NCBI GenBank assembly: GCA_029237915.1
Contig: JAQWHD010000016.1
Span: 1-64,000 of the forward strand
Direction: 5' to 3'
Source: Thalassotalea sp.
GTDB taxonomy: Bacteria; Pseudomonadota; Gammaproteobacteria; Enterobacterales; Alteromonadaceae
DNA: 64,000 nt
The translations under genes and the position numbers were made by a program. The notes under the pieces were generated by a model, which worked only from the letters and a program-made list of their open reading frames with translations, was not told where the DNA came from and did no database searches. This document shows positions 48,703 through 57,277 of this stretch, one piece after another (the stretch's first letter is position 1; each line of letters starts with the position of its first letter).

Positions 48703-51021
48703 ATGAAATCAACAATTGCGTTACCTATTAGCACTCTGTTTATGGCGTTGAACCTGCTCTCAACCCCTGTTAAATCGGCAGATTTACTTCCTTATCAAAA
48801 TAAAGATTTATCAGCGCAGCAACGTGTCGATGACTTGATTACGCGCATGACTTTGCGAGAAAAAGCAGGACAAATGAGCCAATTTGTTGGCCTTGAACAT
48901 ATAAAAGAGTCTGAATCTAAATTAACGGCTGAGCAATTAAATAGCTCTGACGCGCATGGTTTCTATCCAGGCCTTCGTCCTGCCGATTTACTAGAGATGA
49001 TAGAAAAGAGTGAAATTGGCTCTTTTTTACATGTAGTTAATATTAAAGAAGCCAACGAATTACAAAAACACGCGATGAAGTCGCGTTTAGGTATTCCATT
49101 AATTATTGGTATTGATGCGATTCATGGTAATGCTTTAGTTAGTGGTGCAACGGTTTATCCATCGCCAATTAGTGCGGCGAGCTCGTTTAACTTAGACCTA
49201 GTTAAAAAGTCGTCCGTTGAAACAGCCAAAGAAATGCGTGCCAATGGCTCGCACTGGACCTTTACACCAAACGTAGATATTGTTCGCGATCCTCGTTGGG
49301 GCCGAGTAGGTGAAACGTTTGGTGAAGACCCATTCTTAGTAGCTAAAATGGGTGTGGCTACTGTTGAAGGTCTACAGCAAACTGATTTTAAAGGTTATGA
49401 CAAAGTAATAGCTAACGCTAAGCATTTTGTTGGTGGTGGTGACTCTATTAATGGTTTAAATATCGCACCTCTTGATGTATCCGAGCGCACCTTAAGACAA
49501 GATTACTTCCCTCCATTTAAAGAGGTGATTGATGCTGGCGTATTTACCATTATGGCAGCTCATAATGAAGTTAACGGCGTACCATCTCATGGTAATAAAT
49601 TTTTATTAAATGATGTACTTCGTGGTGAATGGGATTTCCCTGGTTTTGTGGTAAGTGACTGGCTTGATGTTGATCGCTTAAAAACCTTACATAAAGTTGT
49701 ACCAACTCATAAAGATGCAGTGCATTTAACGGTAGATTCAGGCATGGATATGAACATGCATGGCCCTCAATTTGCAGGCCCAATTATTGAGTTAGTAAAC
49801 GAAGGGCGTTTAACTGAAGAGCGAATTGACGCATCAGTTAAACCAATCTTGTTAGCTAAATTTCGTTTAGGTTTGTTTGATAATCCTTATGTCGATGAAA
49901 CGCTGCGCGATAGAGTCAACTTTAATATTGAACATCAGCAAACAGCATTAGCTATGGCCCGTGAATCGATTGTATTATTGAAAAATGACAACAATGTTTT
50001 ACCACTTAAAAATGTGAAAAATGTTTTTGTCACAGGTCCAAATGCTGATGCTCATACCATATTAGGTGATTGGTCATTACCTCAGCCTGAAGACAAGGTA
50101 ACAACTGTTTTAGAAGGTCTGCAACAGGTTAGCGCTAAAAGCATTAAACTTGATTACTTAGATGTAGGTAAACAAGTAAAAGTGTTAACGGATGAGCAAA
50201 TAAGCGAAGCCGCTGAACGTGCAAAATCTGCCGATGTTAGTATTGTTGTCGTTGGTGAAAATCCATTACGCTTTGATAATGAAGGCAAAACCTCTGGTGA
50301 AAACGTTGCTCGCGCGAACCTAGATTTATACGGTAAACAACTTGAGCTGATCAAAGCTATCCACGCAGCTGGTAAGCCAGTTATTGTGGTGTTAATCAAT
50401 GGTCGTCCGGTTTCTGAACCATGGTTAGTGGATAATGTTGACGCTATTGTTGAAGCATGGGAGCCAGGAAGTTTTGGTGGACAAGCTGTTGCCGAGATCT
50501 TATACGGTAAAGTAAACCCTAGCGCGAAAATGCCAATTTCAGTACCTTATAGTGCTGGCCACATTCAATCTATTTATAATCATAAACCATCGACTTACTT
50601 TAAACGTTACGTTGATTCACCGACTAAAAACTTATACGAATTTGGTTTTGGCTTAAGCTATAGCACATTTACTTATTCTGATTTATCAATCGATAAAAGC
50701 TCTATTAGTAAAGATGGTAGTGCCACTGTAACGGTGAAAGTCACTAATACCAGTAACGTTGCCGGCGATGAAGTTGTACAACTTTACATTAATGACAATT
50801 ACAGCCAAGTCACACGTCCTGTAAAAGAGCTAAAAGGTTTTGAACGTATATCTTTAGCTGCTAAAGAAACTAAACAAGTAAGCTTTGCAATTACTCCTGA
50901 ACTGTTAGCGTATTACAATTTAGCTATGCAGTATGGTGTTGAGGCCGGTGACTTTACTCTTATGATCGGTTCGTCATCACGCGATAGCGATTTAAAAACA
51001 ATTCAGTTAAACGTGAATTAA
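48703..51021 (+). CDS. Glycoside hydrolase family 3 (beta-glucosidase/beta-xylosidase-like), exported
   Basis: KAGQMSQF, DPRWGRVGETFGEDP, KHFVGGG, GFVVSDWLDVDRL; C-terminal FnIII-like domain. Confidence 0.94.
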   Translation: MKSTIALPISTLFMALNLLSTPVKSADLLPYQNKDLSAQQRVDDLITRMTLREKAGQMSQFVGLEHIKESESKLTAEQLNSSDAHGFYPGLRPADLLEMIEKSEIGSFLHVVNIKEANELQKHAMKSRLGIPLIIGIDAIHGNALVSGATVYPSPISAASSFNLDLVKKSSVETAKEMRANGSHWTFTPNVDIVRDPRWGRVGETFGEDPFLVAKMGVATVEGLQQTDFKGYDKVIANAKHFVGGGDSINGLNIAPLDVSERTLRQDYFPPFKEVIDAGVFTIMAAHNEVNGVPSHGNKFLLNDVLRGEWDFPGFVVSDWLDVDRLKTLHKVVPTHKDAVHLTVDSGMDMNMHGPQFAGPIIELVNEGRLTEERIDASVKPILLAKFRLGLFDNPYVDETLRDRVNFNIEHQQTALAMARESIVLLKNDNNVLPLKNVKNVFVTGPNADAHTILGDWSLPQPEDKVTTVLEGLQQVSAKSIKLDYLDVGKQVKVLTDEQISEAAERAKSADVSIVVVGENPLRFDNEGKTSGENVARANLDLYGKQLELIKAIHAAGKPVIVVLINGRPVSEPWLVDNVDAIVEAWEPGSFGGQAVAEILYGKVNPSAKMPISVPYSAGHIQSIYNHKPSTYFKRYVDSPTKNLYEFGFGLSYSTFTYSDLSIDKSSISKDGSATVTVKVTNTSNVAGDEVVQLYINDNYSQVTRPVKELKGFERISLAAKETKQVSFAITPELLAYYNLAMQYGVEAGDFTLMIGSSSRDSDLKTIQLNVN

Positions 51022-51028
51022 TAGGACT

Positions 51029-52459
51029 ATGATGAAATTTTCAAAAATTGTTAAGGCGCTTTCAGTAACTTTAGCGTGTTTGCCGTTAGCGTTAAATGCT
51101 GCCGAGCAGGTTAAGCAACCTAATATCTTATTTATCGCGGTTGATGACTTAAAGCCATTGGCGGGCGCTTATGGTGATAAACAAGTTATAACACCTAATA
51201 TTGATGCCATCGCGAACCAAGGCACTATGTTTGCCAATGCTTATTCGCAGTGGCCAGTTTGCGGGCCATCACGAATGAGTTTACTTACTGGTTTTCGACC
51301 AGAAACTAACGGTATTATGAATTTAAAAGATAATATCCGCGATGTTAACCCTGATGTTGTTACCTTGCCACAGCTGTTTAGACAAAATGGCTATGAAACG
51401 GCTGCAGTTGGTAAAATCTTTGATCCGCGTAATGTCGATAGCCGTCAAACTGACGACCCGGCTTCATGGAGCATACCTTATCAACAACCAACATCTACCG
51501 TTAAGGGCAAGCAAAAGTTAGCGGTTGAATCTTTAGAGCATCCTATTGAAAAATTTGTTGATGGTAATATTAATGCCCGTGGTATTAAGTTGCTTAAACA
51601 AATGGCTAATAAAGATAAACCTTTCTTTTTAGCTATTGGTTATAAACGTCCACATTTACCATTTACCGCGCCAAAACAGTTTTTTGACTTATACAATCCA
51701 GCTGATTTTACTTTAGAGCCTTTTCAACAAGCGCCTAAGAATAGTAATCCCAAGTATATTTTAAATAACAATGGCGAAATGCGCACGTATAAGCCAACCC
51801 CAAAAGCGGGTGAAAAGATTAAACCTTACCCTAAAGGTGCCTTTTCAGAGGCGCATCAGCGTGAGCTTATTCATGGCTACTATGCAGCGGTGAGCTTTGT
51901 TGATAGTTTAGTCGGTGATTTAATGGCCGAGCTAGAAAAAACTGGTGAAGCAGATAATACCATTATTGTCTTTTGGGGCGATCATGGCTTCCACTTAGGT
52001 GACCATGGGATGTGGGGCAAACATACCACTATGGAAAAAGCCAATCATGTACCACTTATTATTAAGCTTCCTGGTCAAAAAACTAGCGTTTATAACAAAC
52101 CGGTTGGTTTAATGGATATCTTCCCAACGCTTACTGAATTAGCTAAGTTAAAAGCTCCTAAAGGTTTGCAGGGAGATTCATTAGTCCCAGCTATAAATGA
52201 GTTACCTGAATCAAAACAACCAGTAGCAATTAGCCAGTACAAACGCGGCGGTGCTTTTGGTTATTCTATGCGTACAGAAAACTATCGGTACACTGAATGG
52301 TTAAGCAAGCATAAGAAAGTTGTGTATCGTGATTTATACGACATGACGAATGATCCAGGTGAAACTGTTAACGTAGTTGATGACGCAAAATATAAAGACG
52401 TTGCCGCTAAATTAGCTAAGCTTTTACGCGAAAACTCTTCTGGATTGAAACGCTTATAA
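51029..52459 (+). CDS. Sulfatase, S1 family, iduronate-2-sulfatase-like
   Basis: NILFIAVDDLKPLAGAYGD; WPVCGPSRMSLLTGFRPETNGI (CGPSR); follows GH3 by 7 nt (operon). Confidence 0.92.
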   Translation: MMKFSKIVKALSVTLACLPLALNAAEQVKQPNILFIAVDDLKPLAGAYGDKQVITPNIDAIANQGTMFANAYSQWPVCGPSRMSLLTGFRPETNGIMNLKDNIRDVNPDVVTLPQLFRQNGYETAAVGKIFDPRNVDSRQTDDPASWSIPYQQPTSTVKGKQKLAVESLEHPIEKFVDGNINARGIKLLKQMANKDKPFFLAIGYKRPHLPFTAPKQFFDLYNPADFTLEPFQQAPKNSNPKYILNNNGEMRTYKPTPKAGEKIKPYPKGAFSEAHQRELIHGYYAAVSFVDSLVGDLMAELEKTGEADNTIIVFWGDHGFHLGDHGMWGKHTTMEKANHVPLIIKLPGQKTSVYNKPVGLMDIFPTLTELAKLKAPKGLQGDSLVPAINELPESKQPVAISQYKRGGAFGYSMRTENYRYTEWLSKHKKVVYRDLYDMTNDPGETVNVVDDAKYKDVAAKLAKLLRENSSGLKRL

Positions 52460-52477
52460 GTTTTAAATCTTATTGAA

Positions 52478-52506
52478 GGCTAGAGCACAGTTGCGCTAGC
52501 CTTTTT
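52478..52506 (+). terminator. Rho-independent terminator after the sulfatase
   Basis: GGCTAGAGCACAGTTGCGCTAGCCTTTTT. Confidence 0.8.
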
Positions 52507-52701
52507 ACATCAAACGTGAAATGTTAAAAAGTTGTTGATATAGGCCTCGACTTTTAAGATGATTTTAAAAGTCGATAGTGCTTATACTTGCTGGTACTAT
52601 TAAAGTTAAACCAAGTTTACTAAGTTTTCTCCCATCAGTGAAAAAGTTAATAGAATTGGGATTAAATCTTTCCTCATATAATTATAAAAAATAGGTTCTT
52701 T

Positions 52702-54900
52702 GTGAAATTTATCGCTTTTGTTTTAACCTCGTTCGTTACCGTTATGCTTATTACATCTAGTTTAATCAGTGTTAATGCTTTCGCCCAAGGCGATGGTGCT
52801 TGTGTCGATTGCCATACTGAGCAAACAAGTAAATGGCAGCAGTCTGATCACGCCAAAGCAATGGCTATAGCCGATGAAACAACGGTTAAAGCTAACTTTA
52901 ATAAGCAAACTGCAGAGCACTATGGGCAAAAAGCTTATTTTTATAAAAGCAAAGGTAAGTTTTTTGTTGATATTTCTTATGATGATAAAGTTGAAACCTT
53001 AGCGATTGCTTATACGTTTGGTCATTATCCTCTGCAACAATACTTAGTAGAAACTAAAAAAGGTAGCTATCAGGTTTTGCCTTTTGCATGGGATAGTCGA
53101 ACGATAGAAGAGGGCGGTCAACGTTGGTACCACAACTACGCTAATGAAGAAATAAAACCTGAAGATAGATTGCATTGGCGTCAACCGCTACAAAACTGGA
53201 ATGGCATGTGCGCCGATTGTCATTCGGATGGTTTAGAGCGAAACTATGATGCTAAAAATAATAGCTTTGCCTCAGAGTTTTCTAATATCAATGTTGGTTG
53301 TGTGTCTTGTCATGGTGACAAAGACGAACACAGTGAGCAAGCAACGCAAGATAAAGCTAAGCCGAAATCTAATCACTCATCTAATTCATCTACGGCTAGT
53401 TCTGGCATGTGGAAGCGTAAGTTTGGTGAAGATACCGCCAAGTGGGTTGGTGAAAAACGTGATAATAGTTTTATGGATAACTGTTTTTCTTGTCATTCCC
53501 TGCGTGCACCGCTAACTGATGGCATTAAGCCAAATAGTCACTTTTTAGATCAGTTTACTCCGCAATTATTGCAAGCTCCTGCATATCATGTTGATGGTCA
53601 AATTAAAGAAGAAGTCTATGTTTATGGCTCTTTTTTACAGTCGAAGATGTTTGCTAAAGGTGTTAATTGTATTGATTGTCATGATCAACATACGATGAAA
53701 GTAAAAATCCCTGGTAATGGTTTATGTTTACAATGTCATGCCAGTGAAGTCTTTGATAAACCAGAGCATCACAATCATGAAAATGGTAGCGATGGTGCAC
53801 AATGTGTAAATTGTCATATGCCAGAGAACCGTTATATGGGAGTTGATGACAGACGCGATCACAGCTTTAAAATTCCTCGCCCGGAATTATCAGAGCAGTA
53901 CTCATCACCTAATGCTTGTACTACGTGTCATGAAGGCAAAGACAATCAATGGGCTTTAGGATTTATGCAGTCTTGGAAAATAAAACCTCGCAGCAATAGC
54001 CAAACTCAACAAGATTTCTTTACCTTAAAATCAGGACAGCCGCTACCTGTTGATGCGCATTTAGCAATTGTTGGCGATGAAAATATTGACGTTATTAGCC
54101 GTGCCACTGCACTGCAAATGTTAGTGTTTAGTACACAAGAAATAAGTGCTGATACACTTAAGCCTTATTTACATCACCAGCAAGAGTTATTAAGACTGGC
54201 TGCAGCAAGTGTTGGTACCTTAATTAATCCTGGTTTTAGAGCCCAAGCGTTAAGTCATTTACTAAATGATCCAAGAAAAGCGATTCGAGTAGCTGCAGCG
54301 CGCACATTAGTTGATGTTTATATTCCGCAAGCGGATTTAGCAAGCTTTAATAAGGCATTTAAAGAGTTAACTGTATCGCTAGAGCAAAGTGGCTGGCGCG
54401 GAGAAGGGCGTTTAAATCAAGGCTTGTTAGAGATTGATAAGTCGAACTACTCAAGTGCTGAAAAACACTTTAAAGAAGCGATCCGAGTTGAACCTTATTT
54501 TGACGCTGCTTACAGTAACTTAGCTGAGTTTTACCGTATGCAAAATAAACCAGCACAAGTTATTTCAGTATATAATTCGGGTATTAATAAAGTACCGGCA
54601 TCGGCATTATTGCATTATGGTTATGGTTTGCACTTAATAAGAAATCAGCAGCTTGGCAAAGCGATACCACTATTTAAAAAATCTATGCTGCTAGACCCAA
54701 GCAATGCACAATATGCTTATGTTTATGCTTTATCAATTGATGGTACGGGTGATACTAAGCAGGCGATTGAAATTTTGAAATCGATAATTGGCAATTACTC
54801 GCAAAATCAACAATTGGTTGAACTCGGTCTTTCATTTGCGCAAAAACTACAAGACAAAGCCAGTTTTGATTACTTTATGGGGTTAAGGGGTACTTACTAA
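52702..54900 (+). CDS. Octaheme c-type cytochrome with C-terminal TPR repeats; GTG start
   Basis: Eight CxxCH motifs (CVDCH, CADCH, CVSCH, CFSCH, CIDCH, CLQCH, CVNCH, CTTCH), signal peptide, C-terminal TPRs. Confidence 0.9.
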   Translation: MKFIAFVLTSFVTVMLITSSLISVNAFAQGDGACVDCHTEQTSKWQQSDHAKAMAIADETTVKANFNKQTAEHYGQKAYFYKSKGKFFVDISYDDKVETLAIAYTFGHYPLQQYLVETKKGSYQVLPFAWDSRTIEEGGQRWYHNYANEEIKPEDRLHWRQPLQNWNGMCADCHSDGLERNYDAKNNSFASEFSNINVGCVSCHGDKDEHSEQATQDKAKPKSNHSSNSSTASSGMWKRKFGEDTAKWVGEKRDNSFMDNCFSCHSLRAPLTDGIKPNSHFLDQFTPQLLQAPAYHVDGQIKEEVYVYGSFLQSKMFAKGVNCIDCHDQHTMKVKIPGNGLCLQCHASEVFDKPEHHNHENGSDGAQCVNCHMPENRYMGVDDRRDHSFKIPRPELSEQYSSPNACTTCHEGKDNQWALGFMQSWKIKPRSNSQTQQDFFTLKSGQPLPVDAHLAIVGDENIDVISRATALQMLVFSTQEISADTLKPYLHHQQELLRLAAASVGTLINPGFRAQALSHLLNDPRKAIRVAAARTLVDVYIPQADLASFNKAFKELTVSLEQSGWRGEGRLNQGLLEIDKSNYSSAEKHFKEAIRVEPYFDAAYSNLAEFYRMQNKPAQVISVYNSGINKVPASALLHYGYGLHLIRNQQLGKAIPLFKKSMLLDPSNAQYAYVYALSIDGTGDTKQAIEILKSIIGNYSQNQQLVELGLSFAQKLQDKASFDYFMGLRGTY

Positions 54901-54929
54901 CCTTTTGCTGGGTAGATGCTAATGTACAG

Positions 54930-54975
54930 TTTCTAGTTTCTAGTTTTAGCTTCTAGTTTCTCATTTTAGCTTCTT
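54930..54975. repeat. Second, degenerate locus of the TTTCTAG heptamer repeat
   Basis: tttctagtttctagttttagcttctagtttctcattttagcttctt; overlaps the stop codon of the minus-strand transglycosylase gene. Confidence 0.85.
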
Positions 54976-55619
54976 CGATAGCGCATATGTAAAATTTGTA
55001 CCCGCTCTACATAGGTTTTTGTTTCAGCATATGGAGGTACGCCTCCATATCTTTTTACCGCACCTTCTCCTGCATTATAAGCGGCAGCGACTAATTCGAT
55101 GTTGCCGCGATACTTCTTAAATAGTTTGGCTAAATGCTTAGTGCCACCTTGGATATTTTGTTTAGCAACGAACGAGTCTTTAACACCTAATTCTTTTGCC
55201 GTAGCCGGCATTAATTGCATTAAACCTTGGGCGCCAACTTTTGATAAAGCGCGTTCTTTAAAGTGAGATTCAGCGTGAATTATTGCCCTGATTAACGCAG
55301 GTTCAACATTATAAGTAAATGCCATTTCATCAATAATGGAGGCGAAAGCTTTAGTATTTAACGGGGTTTTATACCAATTAACCATAGAGCTGACATTACA
55401 GGCAAAACAACCAACTTTAACCAGTTTGTATTGCACACCTTGCGGCTCAACGTCGCTAAATGAAGGCACACCCGACTTAGATCTGTATTTATAAACTAAG
55501 GTATCGGCAGCAAAGCTAGGCATAGAAAAAACACAAGCCCAGGCTGAAGCCAAAAGTAAGCGACGGTATGGAATATTCGAGGTAGTGATGCTTTGGTTGT
55601 TAATGTATTGCATGCTCAT
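54966..55619 (-). CDS. Lytic transglycosylase (SLT domain), exported
   Basis: IRAIIHAESHFKERALSKVGAQGLMQLMPATAKELGVKD...VAAAYNAGEGAVKRYGGVPPYAETKTYV. Confidence 0.92.
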   Translation of the reverse strand: MSMQYINNQSITTSNIPYRRLLLASAWACVFSMPSFAADTLVYKYRSKSGVPSFSDVEPQGVQYKLVKVGCFACNVSSMVNWYKTPLNTKAFASIIDEMAFTYNVEPALIRAIIHAESHFKERALSKVGAQGLMQLMPATAKELGVKDSFVAKQNIQGGTKHLAKLFKKYRGNIELVAAAYNAGEGAVKRYGGVPPYAETKTYVERVQILHMRYRRS

Positions 55620-55695
55620 ATTATTGTTATTAAATTAGTATTATTGCTCTTGCTATAACATTGAGTATAGCAATTAAATTACTGTGTAATCTCAT

Positions 55696-55854
55696 TTAAA
55701 GTGATTCATTAGTGTTGGCTTTATTTTTAAAGTCAGCTAGAACTATTTCTAGGGCGGCTACAGCGGTTTCGGTAGAGACATTGTTTTCTTCTAGTAGCTG
55801 GATTAGATCCACGGCGAGAAGCACATGTTTTGGTGCGTTTTTTAACGAAGACAT
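55696..55854 (-). CDS. YbaM family protein (DUF2496), 52 aa
   Basis: Own translation: MSSLKNAPKHVLLAVDLIQLLEENNVSTETAVAALEIVLADFKNKANTNESL; below the ORF-track size cutoff. Confidence 0.85.
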   Translation of the reverse strand: MSSLKNAPKHVLLAVDLIQLLEENNVSTETAVAALEIVLADFKNKANTNESL

Positions 55855-55961
55855 AGTTTGCCTTATTTAAATGATTATAGTTCTGATATACTTACGTTAC
55901 CGAAACAAGGAACAAATATCTACAGCGTTAATGTTGTAGAGTAAACACAAGTGATATTGTT

Positions 55962-56117
55962 ATGAACCGCAAAAAGAAAATAAACTCAATTTTAAAAGCC
56001 AAACTTAAAAAAGCTAACGCTAAATTAAGTAATTCAAACAAAGAGCGTTATATCTCAAAGGCTGAACGTGCAAAGCTAGAAGCGGCTGAACAAGAGAATT
56101 CAGAAACCGCATCATAA
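55962..56117 (+). CDS. DUF2986 family small basic protein, 51 aa
   Basis: Own translation: MNRKKKINSILKAKLKKANAKLSNSNKERYISKAERAKLEAAEQENSETAS; below the ORF-track size cutoff. Confidence 0.82.
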   Translation: MNRKKKINSILKAKLKKANAKLSNSNKERYISKAERAKLEAAEQENSETAS

Positions 56118-56157
56118 GCAGTTTCTGTTAGATGTTCAAATCCGAATTGAGTTGCGA

Positions 56158-57267
56158 TTAACTGCTTTTCACCACATCAATAAACTTATCTAAATCTGCA
56201 GCATCATTATATATGTGAGGTGACACTCGCATTCCTAAGTGCCTTGCATCAACGCTTATATTATTATTTGCCAGAGCCGACAGAATACTTTGTTGTTTAT
56301 CTTTAAAGTCTAAAATCATGGTGCCACTGCGTTTATCATGCGCAATAGGTGAGACTAATTGCTCACTAAACTCAGCGACTACTTTATCTATCATTGCCTG
56401 ATTATGAGCTCTGATCACACCTGAGCCCAGCTTAGCAAAGTAATTAATACTGTGAGTACTTAATGCAAACGGCGCGATTGATGGCGTGCCACCCCAAAAC
56501 ATCATAGCTGAGTCTTGATATTTAAAATTATGGATATCAAATTCAAACGGATTTTCATGAGAAAACCAACCGACATCTTTCGGCTGACATAATGCTATTT
56601 GCTTCGGGTTAACCCATAAATAAGCCGAGCCAGGGCCTCCACATAACCATTTAACACTAGAGCCAAGCATAAAGTCAGGTTGTTGCTTACTTAAATCTAA
56701 TGGGATCACACCCGCCGATTGGGCAATATCTAAAATAGAGAGCGAATTGTTGCTTCTGGTTAATTCTAATAATTGTGATACTGGCGCAAGCTGACCGGTA
56801 TTTGAGTAAGCATTGCTAATAAATACCAAATCAACATCTGCAGTTAAATGTTCAGACCAAACATTGAGATCGGTAATATCTAACTCTTTATTGATAAAGC
56901 GAATAATTGCGCAATCAGGTAATGACTTTTGTAGAGCAAAGCCCATACTTGGAAAATCGGCTTCACTCATTAACACCACAATGTTGTTTGACTGTAATCG
57001 AGCATGAGCCATTACTATTTTAGTTAGCGCACTGGACAAGTTTACTTGTGGACAAAAATCATCGGCATTAGCGTTAAATAAACGAGCTAGAGCAGACTTA
57101 AAGTTCTCTATGATAGCTAGCCAGTCACCCCAAGGTTCACGGCCACTTTCTTGCCAAGGGGCTAAAAAGCTATCTTTAAAGGCTTGCTCAGTAGTTTTTA
57201 ATGGACGGCCAACTGAATGGTTGAGCAAGTAACAGCTATCCGCTAGTAAAAAATCATCTTTGTACAT
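56158..57267 (-). CDS. Aminotransferase class V-fold PLP-dependent enzyme (kynureninase-like)
   Basis: LDIAQSAGVIPLDLSKQQPDFMLGSSVKWLCGGPGSAYLWVNP (Schiff-base Lys region). Confidence 0.85.
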   Translation of the reverse strand: MYKDDFLLADSCYLLNHSVGRPLKTTEQAFKDSFLAPWQESGREPWGDWLAIIENFKSALARLFNANADDFCPQVNLSSALTKIVMAHARLQSNNIVVLMSEADFPSMGFALQKSLPDCAIIRFINKELDITDLNVWSEHLTADVDLVFISNAYSNTGQLAPVSQLLELTRSNNSLSILDIAQSAGVIPLDLSKQQPDFMLGSSVKWLCGGPGSAYLWVNPKQIALCQPKDVGWFSHENPFEFDIHNFKYQDSAMMFWGGTPSIAPFALSTHSINYFAKLGSGVIRAHNQAMIDKVVAEFSEQLVSPIAHDKRSGTMILDFKDKQQSILSALANNNISVDARHLGMRVSPHIYNDAADLDKFIDVVKSS

Positions 57268-57277
57268 TATGAGCGCC

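Noticed and set aside
53246-53515. 89 aa plus-strand ORF in another frame of the octaheme gene
   Set aside because: Fully internal to the cytochrome CDS, which has a coherent CxxCH frame.
39473-54900. Defence system or prophage island
   Set aside because: No integrase, transposase, phage structural, restriction or toxin-antitoxin signatures; gene content is carbohydrate/sulfate metabolism and a cytochrome.
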